From assembly GCA_949948715.1 (NCBI GenBank), contig CATLGW010000029.1:1-34496 (forward strand): a DNA stretch of 34,496 nt. The letters are read 5' to 3'. Both the position numbers and the translations under genes were made by a program. The stretch comes from an uncultured Lachnospiraceae bacterium. GTDB lineage: Bacteria > Bacillota > Clostridia > Lachnospirales > Lachnospiraceae. The notes under the pieces were generated by a model. It was given only the letters and a program-made list of their open reading frames with translations. It did not search any database and was not told where the DNA came from. Shown here piece after piece: positions 1 through 8,237 of this stretch (its first letter is position 1; each line of letters begins with the position of its first letter).

Positions 1-2
1 TC

Positions 3-104
3 AACGCAGAGCCAGTGGTATTCCACTGGAAATATAACCTTGATGATATCAATGTATCAGAGGAAGTCATTGTAGATACACTACCAATTAAAAAGTCCAG
101 TTAA
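3..104 (+). CDS. 3' end of an unknown protein (partial)
   Basis: An open frame enters from the left edge and reads 33 codons to a TAA at 102-104. The visible peptide begins NAEPVVFHWKYN and ends LPIKKSS. It is acidic in the middle with a basic tail, and I do not recognise it. Its stop codon overlaps the stop of the convergent NTPase gene, the two sharing the bases TTAA, so the two 3' ends meet without any spacer. Base use is AT-rich like the NTPase gene, which suggests both belong to the same acquired block. It could also be a chance frame, because only 33 codons are visible. Confidence 0.45.
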   Translation, partial: NAEPVVFHWKYNLDDINVSEEVIVDTLPIKKSS

Positions 105-2425
105 TTGGCGAACGTTATACTAGTATTATGTATATAAGGGTGCACTTTTTCCAAAAATATTTCTTTAATTAAAGGTTTGTCTAAATATCTACACGCAATT
201 GCCAAATTTATATATACTTTTCTGTTTAGAATGTCATCTGTGGGACAATGGATCTCCATATATCTTTGCAAATATTCAAAATATTTATTTGCTTCTTTAT
301 ATTGCTTTAAATATATTTCACACATCATCAAATGAATCTGAATAACAACATTTCCATAATCAGTACGATTCCAAAATAGAGCTTGCAATAAAATCTCTCT
401 TGCAGCCAGATATTTTTCGTCCAACATATAACATATCGCCAAGTCATTCGCAGCATAGGAATATTCATGTATTTTTAATTCTTTAATAATGTCACATGAT
501 TTTTCAAACTGTTCTTTTGCTTTATCTAAATTATTGAGTTTAATATAAATAAATCCTTCTGTTGTCATAATAAACGCTTTTTCCAACTCATTATCCAACA
601 TATTTTCAGCTTCTTTCAATACCGTTAATGCTTCCTCTTCCTCTAAAAAATTATGGCACCCACGCATAGTATTTGCCCAAATTTCCGGATAACTTTTCTT
701 ATAATTTTCCTGTATCTTTTTAAATATATCTTTCGAATGAGTTTTCCTTTCAGGTATCTCAAAATAATACATATGTAAAACATTCAATGTCTGAGCATAT
801 TCCTTACTATTTTCAGGAGTCTCGGAAAGCGCCCTTTCCAACATATCAGCCCCTTCAGAAACTTTTCCAATATTATTGTAGCTTTTACCCATAAAATAAT
901 AATAATAGTATCTTGCCTTATGAAACGGCAGTTGTGCCAACTCGAATCTATTTAATTGCTCTATGGCCAATTGGTAATTTCCTGTTTCGTATGAATTTAT
1001 CGCAATATATAGTTTTTGCATAGGATGCAGATGGTCATAGCAATCTTCCATATAAGAAAAAATTTTTTGGGCTTCATAAAAAAATCTGCTTTTCGACAAT
1101 GATTTGCCGTACCTAAAATTTAGCAATTCCCACTTGGGAATATTGGCTTCTCTAGCATGCATACACATTAAATTTTGCTTTTCCGAAAAATAAGGATGTG
1201 CAACCAAAAAAGAAAATGCGTAAAGTGAAAAAATTTCTTTTAAATTTGAACTACGAAATATCTCCATTAAATCTATATAGTCAGTGTCATGGCAACATGT
1301 TATTGTGCTGTCAACATTATAAGTTAATACATTCTTATCAACAAGATTACTTAGCTCCTCTTGAAACAATGTTTTATTATAGCTCTTATATAACTTTAAA
1401 TTTTTAGCAATATATAATGCGAAATTTTCAAGCAGTTCATATTGGACGCATTCCATCAAGCAAAGGTATGAAAAAATAACCCACTTTTGAATGGACGAAA
1501 AATCATTTTGATCAAAACGAATGTGTTCATCTTTTAATATTTCTGTAAATACTTTCTTATTAATTTTTGCCTTTGCATCTTGTTTAGAATAAATTTGTAT
1601 ACCTTCCTTTTCTAATAGCTTTGAGATGAAGGTCGAAAGCTTTTTGGGACTTCCTTTGCATTTTAAATATAAACGCCTCAAGTCATCTTCCTGAAAATTA
1701 TTTAAATTAAAAATAGGATTAAGTATTTGACAGAAATAAATAAATTCATTTAATTTTTCGATTTTGATATCTTTAAAGGGTAAATTATGAAATATATAAT
1801 CCCTTAGGTCTTCCTTCATATCTTCTTCTGTTGTAATAATACAAGAACGAAAGTATTCTTCCGAAATAAAATTCTTAAATATCTGAATGAAAAAATTTGC
1901 TGTTTCCAAATCACAACGCGAAAAGTTATCTATACAAATACACAGTTTTCTATTATTTAAAATCAATCTGATATATTCTATAACAACCGTTATTGCTTCT
2001 TTTTTTTCTTCGGTTGAGGTTATAATAAAATATTGAGCATCTAAAATGACAGAAATAATATTACTGATTTGAGGAAAAACTTCACTCGTTATATCTTTGG
2101 TTCTTTTATAAATACCATTATAGAATTGTTTAAAGTTCTTTTTTGTAGTTAATAGAAAATCAGTTTCACAAAACTTTTCCAACTCAGAAATAAAATCTGT
2201 CACTATCTTAACCGAACTGCTGTCTATAGCAACATTAATATAGCACAAATTATAGTCAGTCCACTTATTTTGATATACATAGTTAAAAAATGTCGTTTTT
2301 CCAAAACCACTATCCCCTTTTATCCATAAGGTACTGTCAGATTTATTCATAAAAAAATTATTCAATTCTTCTTGCTCACGCACCCTGTCAACAAATCGGA
2401 AATTAAATAATTCTGTAGTTTTCAT
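101..2425 (-). CDS. P-loop (STAND-like) NTPase with TPR-type C-terminal half
   Basis: The protein is 774 aa from the ATG at 2425. That start is preferred over the upstream ATG at 2461 because AGAGG lies just ahead of it. A Walker A motif GDSGFGKT sits at residues 37-44, preceded by an RVREQEEL segment typical of AAA_16/NACHT-like ATPases. A Walker B-like LCICIDNF is at 161-168. The C-terminal half is made of paired amphipathic helices with TPR spacing, for example around KLNNLDKAKEQFEKS and LDEKYLAAREILLQAL. No helix-turn-helix, membrane segment or effector domain is visible. STAND proteins couple ligand sensing by repeats to ATP-driven oligomerisation in transcription control or phage defence. 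Which applies here cannot be read from the sequence. The gene is strikingly AT-rich compared with the next 26 kb, which suggests transfer. NTPase plus repeats is well supported; the role is unknown. Confidence 0.8.
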   Translation of the reverse strand: MKTTELFNFRFVDRVREQEELNNFFMNKSDSTLWIKGDSGFGKTTFFNYVYQNKWTDYNLCYINVAIDSSSVKIVTDFISELEKFCETDFLLTTKKNFKQFYNGIYKRTKDITSEVFPQISNIISVILDAQYFIITSTEEKKEAITVVIEYIRLILNNRKLCICIDNFSRCDLETANFFIQIFKNFISEEYFRSCIITTEEDMKEDLRDYIFHNLPFKDIKIEKLNEFIYFCQILNPIFNLNNFQEDDLRRLYLKCKGSPKKLSTFISKLLEKEGIQIYSKQDAKAKINKKVFTEILKDEHIRFDQNDFSSIQKWVIFSYLCLMECVQYELLENFALYIAKNLKLYKSYNKTLFQEELSNLVDKNVLTYNVDSTITCCHDTDYIDLMEIFRSSNLKEIFSLYAFSFLVAHPYFSEKQNLMCMHAREANIPKWELLNFRYGKSLSKSRFFYEAQKIFSYMEDCYDHLHPMQKLYIAINSYETGNYQLAIEQLNRFELAQLPFHKARYYYYYFMGKSYNNIGKVSEGADMLERALSETPENSKEYAQTLNVLHMYYFEIPERKTHSKDIFKKIQENYKKSYPEIWANTMRGCHNFLEEEEALTVLKEAENMLDNELEKAFIMTTEGFIYIKLNNLDKAKEQFEKSCDIIKELKIHEYSYAANDLAICYMLDEKYLAAREILLQALFWNRTDYGNVVIQIHLMMCEIYLKQYKEANKYFEYLQRYMEIHCPTDDILNRKVYINLAIACRYLDKPLIKEIFLEKVHPYIHNTSITFAN

Positions 2426-2616
2426 ATTTAGGTTCCTCTTTATATTTTTATATATTGGCACAAAACAATTTTACATATATGTTCTTTTCCGCCCGATAAT
2501 CATCAATTATCACTACTAATTCTGCGGACTCTCTCTGGCATGGTGTGTGACTGCATAGCGTCCTCCGGGGATGTCACTGTGACCCACCGCCTGTCGCCCC
2601 AAAACGACCGTCTATG

Positions 2617-2645
2617 GCCAAACGCTTGCTGGCGTTTGGCTTTTT
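2617..2645 (+). terminator. Intrinsic terminator upstream of the LytTR gene
   Basis: A perfect 9-bp stem, GCCAAACGC pairing with GCGTTTGGC, has a 6-nt loop and is followed by TTTTT. No + strand gene ends just before it. It probably ended a gene that was lost or displaced when the AT-rich block to the left arrived. Confidence 0.75.
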
Positions 2646-2654
2646 GTATATAAT
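2626..2654 (+). promoter_or_regulatory. Promoter of the LytTR-DUF3021 operon
   Basis: TTGCTG (2626-2631), a 17-bp spacer and TATAAT (2649-2654) precede an AAGGAGG ribosome binding site and the ATG at 2681. The -35 box lies inside the loop of the terminator hairpin, so promoter and terminator overlap. Confidence 0.6.
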
Positions 2655-2680
2655 GCTGCCTGTAAGGAGGTGCAGGGCCT

Positions 2681-3121
2681 ATGCAGATTGATATTAAGTT
2701 TGACCCCTCGTGCGCGGAGCCGCGGCTGACCATCACCGCAGCCACCATGACGGAGGAGGTCAGCGATATCTTGAAAAAGCTTTCTCAGGACGTGCCCCAG
2801 ATGATTGCGGGCAGCCGAAACGACGAATTTGAGGTGCTGGAACCGGCCTCCATTGTCCGCATATATGCCGGACAGGGAAAGGTCTATGCCGAGACCGGGA
2901 AGGGGCGGTATGTGCTCCGGCTCAGGCTGTATGAGCTGGAGGAGCGATTGGATAAATGGAAATTCGCCCGCATTTCCAACTCGGAGATCATTAATCTGAG
3001 GCAGGTGGAGAGCTTTGACCTGAGCCTGGCGGGAACCATTTATGTCAAGCTGACAGGAGGAGCCACCACCTATGTGTCCAGGAGGTACGTCGCCAGGATC
3101 AAGCGGCTCTTGGGAGTATGA
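2681..3121 (+). CDS. LytTR-family DNA-binding regulator without receiver domain
   Basis: The protein is 146 aa with a good AAGGAGG site ahead of its ATG. Residues about 50-145 form a LytTR DNA-binding domain: a beta-rich stretch around IVRIYAGQGKVYAET, a helix ELEERLDKW, then FARISNSEIINLRQVES and a closing TTYVSRRYVARIKRLL. The N-terminal 45 residues are a short beta/helix segment, not a phospho-receiver domain, so it does not appear to be a two-component response regulator. It is followed 70 bp later by a DUF3021 membrane protein. That pairing is common in Firmicutes, where the membrane protein is thought to control the LytTR partner. The target genes are unknown; autoregulation is a reasonable guess. 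Confidence 0.88.
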   Translation: MQIDIKFDPSCAEPRLTITAATMTEEVSDILKKLSQDVPQMIAGSRNDEFEVLEPASIVRIYAGQGKVYAETGKGRYVLRLRLYELEERLDKWKFARISNSEIINLRQVESFDLSLAGTIYVKLTGGATTYVSRRYVARIKRLLGV

Positions 3122-3191
3122 CGGAGCGGGCCGTCTGAAAGCCGTCAGGAAGCAATGGGGCAGTGGCCGCGATTGCGGCGGAGGGAGAGAT

Positions 3192-3680
3192 ATGAAAGAA
3201 AAAAACTATATGTTGAAGAAAGTTGTCTTGCGCGGTGCGATGAGCATTCCTTTGGGGATTTCTCTGGGATATCTGATTACCGTGGGAATATCCCTGGTTT
3301 GGGGACAGGGCTATTATGCCCCCTGTGTCCCGGAGCTGGCGGAGGCCATGGGCAGCGAGATACGGGCCGTTGTGCTGCAGACCATTCTCTATGCCGTGGT
3401 GGGAGTGGCTTTTGGGGCGGGCTCCGTCATATGGGAGACGGAGAGCTGGAGTATAGCCAGGCAGACGGGAACCTATTTTCTGCTGTCCTCCGCGGTGTAT
3501 TTGCCTACGGCATATCTTTTGCGGTGGATGGAACGCAGTCTTGAGGGATTTTTGAGATTCTTCGGTATTTTTGCCGCGATTTTTGTGCTTATCTGGCTGA
3601 TGCAGCTTTTCGCCATGAGCCGCCATATTAAGAGGATGAATGAGAGACTGAAAAGGGAAAAACAGGGTGAAGATTCTTGA
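3192..3680 (+). CDS. DUF3021 family membrane protein
   Basis: The protein is 162 aa from ATG 3192, preceded by GGAGGGAGAG. Four hydrophobic segments are visible: roughly 14-33 (GAMSIPLGISLGYLITVGIS), 60-80, 95-112 and 124-144. A short, strongly basic cytoplasmic tail (RHIKRMNERLKRE) follows. This matches the DUF3021 family, nearly always found beside a LytTR gene as here, so it is probably the membrane sensor or anti-activator partner. A longer upstream frame from 3072 exists but overlaps the LytTR gene and lacks a better ribosome binding site. The signal sensed is unknown. Confidence 0.85.
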   Translation: MKEKNYMLKKVVLRGAMSIPLGISLGYLITVGISLVWGQGYYAPCVPELAEAMGSEIRAVVLQTILYAVVGVAFGAGSVIWETESWSIARQTGTYFLLSSAVYLPTAYLLRWMERSLEGFLRFFGIFAAIFVLIWLMQLFAMSRHIKRMNERLKREKQGEDS

Positions 3681-3695
3681 CAGTGCCTTAACGCT

Positions 3696-3744
3696 AAAAG
3701 ACCGCAGATTTATTGATTTCTCTGCAAAATCTCTAAACCTGCGG
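3696..3744 (-). terminator. Terminator of the tRNA-Val gene
   Basis: Read on the minus strand just after the tRNA, CCGCAGGTTTA pairs with TAAATCTGCGG (one G-U pair). The inner part can extend the stem, and CTTTT follows. It sits between the tRNA and the end of the opposing DUF3021 gene. Confidence 0.7.
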
Positions 3745-3755
3745 CCCGTAAGAAG

Positions 3756-3829
3756 TGGAAGCAATGGGGCTCGAACCCATGACCTCTCGCGTGTGAGGCG
3801 AACGCTCATCCCGGCTGAGCTATGCTTCC
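3756..3829 (-). tRNA. tRNA-Val (anticodon CAC)
   Basis: The minus strand folds into a full cloverleaf. The acceptor stem is GGAAGCA with TGCTTCC and discriminator A, and the D stem is GCTC with GAGC. The anticodon stem TTCGC/GCGAG holds the loop CTCACAC (anticodon CAC, reading GUG), and the T arm is ATGGG-TTCGAGC-CCCAT. CCA is not encoded. It has its own promoter and terminator and is transcribed away from the tyrS leader. Confidence 0.95.
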
Positions 3830-3838
3830 CTGACAACC

Positions 3839-3866
3839 ATTATAGCATGCCCTGAAAAAATTGCAA
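3839..3866 (-). promoter_or_regulatory. Promoter of tRNA-Val
   Basis: On the minus strand TTGCAA (3861-3866), a 16-bp spacer and a perfect TATAAT (3839-3844) lie just upstream of the tRNA 5' end. Confidence 0.7.
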
Positions 3867-3900
3867 GCAAAACTTGGCAAAAATCTTTTTACTTTGAAAC

Positions 3901-3929
3901 TTGACAAAAAACTTTTCATGTTCTATACT
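3901..3929 (+). promoter_or_regulatory. Promoter of the tyrS T-box leader
   Basis: A perfect TTGACA (3901-3906), a 17-bp spacer and TATACT (3924-3929) start transcription a little upstream of the T-box leader. The flanks are AT-rich, as expected for a strong housekeeping promoter. Confidence 0.8.
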
Positions 3930-3949
3930 ATTTCTAATTTCATATGCAA

Positions 3950-4252
3950 TTGGCTGAGAAAAGCAATGATAAGAAGAAGTAGCACAGAGGGGAACATACA
4001 GAAAGCGGCTGGCTGATGAGAAGCGCATGGGAAGCTTTGTGTGAATACATCTTTGAGCTTCGCACCAAATTTCGGGCAGAGGAGATCTCTTGCCGGGATA
4101 GTAGGCTGCGACGGTGCCCGCACCCGTTAACGTGCTAGAGTATAAGCCGGAAGGCCGTACTCGAAAAGGTAAACAGCGTGAGCTGTTTATGAACATTAGG
4201 TGGTAACGCGAGACGGTAAGCTCTCGTCCTTTTGAAGGACGGGAGCTTTTTT
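3950..4252 (+). promoter_or_regulatory. Tyr T-box riboswitch leader
   Basis: The leader of about 300 nt contains the T-box core AGGTGGTAACGCG (4198-4210), which forms the antiterminator that pairs with the uncharged tRNA end. It is followed by a terminator hairpin. The Stem I region contains GTGAATACATC, in which TAC at 4046-4048 is the likely tyrosine specifier codon, matching the downstream TyrRS gene. When uncharged tRNA-Tyr binds, the antiterminator forms and tyrS is expressed. The T-box core and terminator are seen directly; the specifier assignment is inferred from position and gene identity. Confidence 0.88.
4219..4252 (+). terminator. T-box attenuator terminator
   Basis: AGCTCTCGTCC pairs with GGACGGGAGCT (one G-U pair) around a short loop, followed by a run of six T. 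This is the OFF structure of the tyrS T-box. Confidence 0.88.
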
Positions 4253-4343
4253 GTCGGCTTTCATGGATTTTCTTAGTTCCGGGCGATATGGAAGGTCGTT
4301 AAAAATTGAACGGCCGCAAAGATGCGGCGGAATGGAGGAGAAT

Positions 4344-5627
4344 ATGAAACAGTTTACCGACACACAGGAAACACAGGATCAGGAGGCTGGGGCAAAGAGT
4401 CAGGCCCCGGAGGAGCTTGCGCGGGAGGCTGCCCGGCAGATGGGGATTATCAGGCAGGGGGCTGCCCAGCTTGTGGGGGAGGAGGAGCTGGAGGCAAAGA
4501 TTCTGCGTTTTCTCGGGGGAGGGAAGCCTCTCACCGTGAAGTTTGGCATGGATCCCAGTGCGCCGGATCTGCACCTGGGACACGCGGTGGCGCTGCGGAA
4601 ACTGCGGCAGATACAGAGGTTGGGACATAAGGTGGTGATCGTCATCGGTGATTTCACCGGGCGCATCGGGGACCCCACAGGAAAGGCGAAGGGACGAAAG
4701 GCCCTGAGCGATCAGGAGGTGCTGGAAAATGCTCAGACCTATCAGGAGCAGGTGTTTCACATCCTGGACAGGGACATGACGCAGGTTCGCTACAATGGGG
4801 AGTGGCTGGAGCTGTTGCAGATGGAGGAGGTGCTCCGGCTGGCATCCACCGTGACGGTGGCACGGATGCTGGAGAGGGACGATTTCGCCAACCGTTTTAA
4901 AAAGAGGATACCTATCGGCCTCCACGAATTCCTGTATCCTCTGATGCAGGCTTACGATTCCGTGGCTCTGGAGGCCGATCTGGAGCTGGGCGGCACGGAC
5001 CAGACCTTCAATATTCTTATGGGACGCAGTCTTTTGAAGGACAGGGGCATGGAGCCGCAGGCGGCGCTGTTCATGCCCATACTGACGGGGCTGGACGGGG
5101 TGGAGAAGATGAGCAAGAGCCTGGGGAATTATGTGGGAATTTACGAGGATGCCCGCACCATGTTTAAGAAGGTGATGGAAGTGCCCGACTCTCTGATTAT
5201 CACCTGGTTTGAGCTGACCACGGACATTCTGCCCCAGGAACTTGACGAGATCAGGGCCAGGCTGGAGGCGGGCTGCAATCCCCGGGACGTGAAGCTGATT
5301 CTGGCCCGCACCGTCACTTCCCTCTACCACGGTGAGGAGGAGGCCTCGGAGGCGGAGCGGTTCTTTGAGGAGGCCTTTGTAAAAAGGCAGCTTCCCTCCC
5401 ATCTGGATGATCTCTCAGTGGCCAGGGAGCGGGGAACTCTCCATGACTGCATCCGTCCTTTGGTTGAGGGGGGCCTGACTGCCAGCGGCAGCGAGTTTAG
5501 GCGCATTCTTGGACAGGGAGGCGTGCAGATAAACGGCGAGACGGTGCGGGAGCTGGAGGAACCTGTACGGGACGGCGATGTGCTTAAAATCGGAAAGAAA
5601 AAATTTGTGCGGATCAGGCTTATGTGA
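4344..5627 (+). CDS. tyrS: Tyrosyl-tRNA synthetase
   Basis: The enzyme charges tRNA-Tyr with tyrosine in the cytoplasm. It is 427 aa from ATG 4344, chosen because GGAGGAG lies five bases upstream. Class I signatures are clear: HLGH at 77-80 and KMSKS at 255-259. The segment LELGGTDQTFNILMG between them contributes to substrate binding. The C-terminal part (about 360-427), with FRRILGQGGVQINGETV, is an S4 RNA-binding domain. The length agrees with the bacterial TyrRS family. The N-terminal 30 residues are Gln/Glu-rich and look like a loosely conserved extension. Expression is controlled by the T-box immediately upstream. Confidence 0.97.
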   Translation: MKQFTDTQETQDQEAGAKSQAPEELAREAARQMGIIRQGAAQLVGEEELEAKILRFLGGGKPLTVKFGMDPSAPDLHLGHAVALRKLRQIQRLGHKVVIVIGDFTGRIGDPTGKAKGRKALSDQEVLENAQTYQEQVFHILDRDMTQVRYNGEWLELLQMEEVLRLASTVTVARMLERDDFANRFKKRIPIGLHEFLYPLMQAYDSVALEADLELGGTDQTFNILMGRSLLKDRGMEPQAALFMPILTGLDGVEKMSKSLGNYVGIYEDARTMFKKVMEVPDSLIITWFELTTDILPQELDEIRARLEAGCNPRDVKLILARTVTSLYHGEEEASEAERFFEEAFVKRQLPSHLDDLSVARERGTLHDCIRPLVEGGLTASGSEFRRILGQGGVQINGETVRELEEPVRDGDVLKIGKKKFVRIRLM

Positions 5628-5719
5628 GGCTTGGGACGGGGGATATTGCAGACGTTGGCCGGGACGTATTGCAGGTCCCGGACGAAACGGGCCAAAGGCC
5701 GGCGGAGACACGCATTTCA

Positions 5720-5748
5720 TTGACTTTCCCCGCGGAAAATGCTATTCT
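5720..5748 (+). promoter_or_regulatory. Promoter of degV
   Basis: TTGACT (5720-5725), a 17-bp spacer and TATTCT (5743-5748) lie about 70 bp ahead of the degV ATG. The rest of the 191-bp gap after tyrS holds no clear gene or terminator. Confidence 0.6.
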
Positions 5749-5818
5749 ATTCTCTGTAACGGAATTTACCGGGATTTGATTGGTCCGCGGAGCGTGCTCC
5801 ACGGAATGGAGGAGAGAA

Positions 5819-6718
5819 ATGAGTGAAGCTTATCATATTATAAGTGACGGTTCCTGTGATCTGCCCCCCGAGCTGGTGAAGGAGAAAAATGTGACGGTGG
5901 TGCCCTTCTATGTATCCTTTGACGAGGATCATTACCAGAAGGAAATCGTTGAAATCGGCATTCGGGAGTTTTATCAGCGGATGGTGGACCGCCCCGACGT
6001 GTTTCCCATGACCTCCATGCCCTCCGTGCAGGACTACGCGGATGCCTTTCTTCCGTTGGCGAAACAGCGGATTCCCATTATATGCATCTGCATCACCGCC
6101 AAGTTCAGCGGCTCCCTGCAGTCGGCGGAGAATGCCAAGAAAATGATACTGGAGGAATATCCCGACGCGCAGATCGCGGTGCTCGATTCCACGGTGGACA
6201 CGGTACTGCAGGGACTTTACGTGCTGGAGGCCGTGGAGCTGCGGGATAGGGGCGTGAGCTACGAAGAGGCCGTGGAGCGGCTGGAGAAGATCAAGGACAC
6301 CGGGAGGATCTTTTTTACGGTGGGAAATATGGAATATTTAAAACACGGCGGACGCATCGGCAAGGTGGCCAGTGTGGCGGGAAGCGTGCTGGGCATCCGC
6401 CCGGTGATCACCTTAAAGCAGGGGGAGATATTTGCCTCCGGCATCGGCAGAAGCCGCCGGGGCACGTTGAACAAGACCGTGGACCTGCTACTGCACTATC
6501 TGAAGGAGCAGGGAGCCGGCGTATCGGATTACAGCATCTGCGTGGGATATGGATACGACAGGGAGGAAGCGGAGCGGTTTCGGGATGATACCGTGACCCT
6601 TTTAAGGGAGAAGGGCTACGGGAAGGTGGAGATTCCCCTCTATCAGATCGGGGCCACCATCGCCGTACACACGGGCCCCTATCCGCTGGGCTTTGGCATT
6701 ATCAAGAAGATTGTATAG
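5819..6718 (+). CDS. DegV/FakB family fatty-acid-binding protein
   Basis: The protein is 299 aa from ATG 5819, which directly follows GGAGGAGAG. The start [16 protein letters not shown] is the usual DegV N-terminus with its SD-S-DLP motif. [15 protein letters not shown] and a central GRIG segment are further family hallmarks. DegV/FakB proteins hold a fatty acid and present it to the kinase FakA for phosphorylation and entry into phospholipids. No fakA lies in this window, so the partner would be elsewhere. Genomes of this group often carry several paralogues, and which one this is cannot be told. It is followed 11 bp later by the exonuclease III gene, so the two are probably cotranscribed. 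Confidence 0.92.
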   Translation: MSEAYHIISDGSCDLPPELVKEKNVTVVPFYVSFDEDHYQKEIVEIGIREFYQRMVDRPDVFPMTSMPSVQDYADAFLPLAKQRIPIICICITAKFSGSLQSAENAKKMILEEYPDAQIAVLDSTVDTVLQGLYVLEAVELRDRGVSYEEAVERLEKIKDTGRIFFTVGNMEYLKHGGRIGKVASVAGSVLGIRPVITLKQGEIFASGIGRSRRGTLNKTVDLLLHYLKEQGAGVSDYSICVGYGYDREEAERFRDDTVTLLREKGYGKVEIPLYQIGATIAVHTGPYPLGFGIIKKIV

Positions 6719-6729
6719 GAGATATTGGG

Positions 6730-7485
6730 ATGAAAATGATATCCTGGAACGTCAACGGCCTGCGGGCCTGTCTGCAGAAGGGCTTTCTCGACTACTTCAA
6801 CTCCGCGGATGCGGATATTTTCTGCCTGCAGGAGACAAAACTGCAGGCGGGGCAGCATGACCTGGAGCTGCCGGGGTACTTCCAGTACTGGAATTATGCG
6901 GAGAAGAAGGGCTACTCGGGAACCGCCATGTTCACGAAAAAGGAGCCCCTGGGGGTATCCTACGGCATTGGCGAGGAGGAGCACGACCATGAGGGGCGCG
7001 TGATTACGGCGGAATTTGAGGATTTCTATGTGGTGACGGTCTATGTGCCCAACTCCCAGAGGGAGCTGACCAGGCTTGCCTACCGGATGCGCTGGGAGGA
7101 GGCTTTCCTTCGCTATATCAAGGGCTTGGAGCAGTTTAAGCCGGTAATTTACTGCGGGGACCTGAATGTGGCCCACCGGGAGATCGATCTGAAGAATCCC
7201 AAGACAAACCGTCGCAATGCGGGATTTACCGACGAGGAGAGAGAATGCTTTGGCAGAGTGTTGGAGAGCGGTTTTGTGGACACTTTCCGCCATTTCTATC
7301 CGGAGGAGGAGGGCGCGTATTCCTGGTGGTCCTATATGGGACAGGCCCGTTCCCGGAATGTGGGCTGGCGTATCGACTATTTTGTGGCATCAAAGAGCCT
7401 GGAGACCCGGCTTTTGGACGCGGCCATTCATCCGCAGATTATGGGCTCCGACCATTGTCCGGTGGAGCTTACGCTGGGGAAATGA
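6730..7485 (+). CDS. xth: Exodeoxyribonuclease III (AP endonuclease)
   Basis: The protein is 251 aa and belongs to the ExoIII/APE1 family. It cuts DNA at abasic sites and removes 3' blocking groups during base excision repair. Catalytic landmarks are all present: WNVNGLRA near the N-terminus, LQETK with metal-binding Glu35, GDLN with Asp144 and Asn146, WRIDYF, and the C-terminal GSDHCP with Asp241 and His242. The length is normal. It is placed directly upstream of a DNA glycosylase that creates abasic sites, so the pair covers two consecutive repair steps. The start at 6730 leaves 11 bp after degV. The ribosome binding site (GGAGATATTGGG) is modest. Confidence 0.95.
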   Translation: MKMISWNVNGLRACLQKGFLDYFNSADADIFCLQETKLQAGQHDLELPGYFQYWNYAEKKGYSGTAMFTKKEPLGVSYGIGEEEHDHEGRVITAEFEDFYVVTVYVPNSQRELTRLAYRMRWEEAFLRYIKGLEQFKPVIYCGDLNVAHREIDLKNPKTNRRNAGFTDEERECFGRVLESGFVDTFRHFYPEEEGAYSWWSYMGQARSRNVGWRIDYFVASKSLETRLLDAAIHPQIMGSDHCPVELTLGK

Positions 7486-7563
7486 GAGCTGCTTCCAAAC
7501 AGGCATAGGCCCTTGCGCGGCGAATTGCAGTTAGCCGGGGCAGGAGGCAGGATGGGAGGCTGT

Positions 7564-8220
7564 ATGGAGGAGAGAAAGCGTCTGCCCCGCTCCTTTTTTG
7601 CCCGGGACGGAATCACGGTGGCGAAGGAGCTTCTGGGGAAAATCCTGGTGCACGAGACGCCGCTGGGGAAGGTGAGAGGCGTGATCACCGAGGTGGAGAG
7701 CTATATGGGGGAGAAAGACAAGGGCTCCCACACCTACGGGGGCAGGCGCACGGCCCGCACGGAGCCCATGTACCATGAGGGAGGAACCTCTTATGTATAT
7801 CTGATCTACGGAATGTATAGCTGTATGAATATTGCGGCCGCCGTGGAGGATGTTCCCCAGGCGGTGCTCCTTAGGAGCGTGAGGCCCGCGGATGAGGAGT
7901 CAGAGAAAATCATGCTGAGTCTTCGGACACAAGCCCTGGACAGGAGGAAGAAGTCCGGGGACCGAAAGGAAGGGGAAATTCCTTTTTCTGTCAAAAAGCA
8001 CCTGGCAGACGGTCCCGGGAAGCTTTGTATCGCCATGGGCATAACCAGAGACGACAACGATATTGATATGACAAAGAGCGATACCTTTTATGTGACGGAG
8101 GGGATCGCCGTGCCCTCTGACACAATTCTGGCCGGGAAACGAATCGGCATAGACTATGCGGAGGAAGCCGCCGACTATTTGTGGAGATTTTACATTACAC
8201 AGGAAGAAAACGGCCGTTAA
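7564..8220 (+). CDS. 3-methyladenine DNA glycosylase (MPG/AAG family)
   Basis: The protein is 218 aa and removes alkylated purines from DNA, leaving abasic sites. Family features: LLGKILVHE, then TEVESY (catalytic Glu45 and base-stacking Tyr47 by alignment with human AAG), SHTYGGRRTARTEPMY, and YVYLIYGMYSCMN, all in the usual order. The C-terminal half carries DGPGKLCIAMGI. An ATG at 7552 (GGAGG four bases upstream) is an alternative start adding four residues; both starts have similar ribosome binding sites. It follows exonuclease III by about 80 bp and precedes addB by 17 bp, forming a repair gene cluster. Confidence 0.94.
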   Translation: MEERKRLPRSFFARDGITVAKELLGKILVHETPLGKVRGVITEVESYMGEKDKGSHTYGGRRTARTEPMYHEGGTSYVYLIYGMYSCMNIAAAVEDVPQAVLLRSVRPADEESEKIMLSLRTQALDRRKKSGDRKEGEIPFSVKKHLADGPGKLCIAMGITRDDNDIDMTKSDTFYVTEGIAVPSDTILAGKRIGIDYAEEAADYLWRFYITQEENGR

Positions 8221-8237
8221 AGAACAGGGAGACGGAT

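Noticed and set aside
2573..2583. GTCAC-T-GTGAC palindrome as an operator for the LytTR regulator
   Set aside because: LytTR sites are usually paired direct repeats of another type, and it lies upstream of a terminator; a single 11-bp palindrome is not enough support.
3099..3836. Minus-strand frame running through the tRNA-Val gene and the DUF3021 gene
   Set aside because: It overlaps the tRNA and two well-supported + strand genes and resembles no protein.
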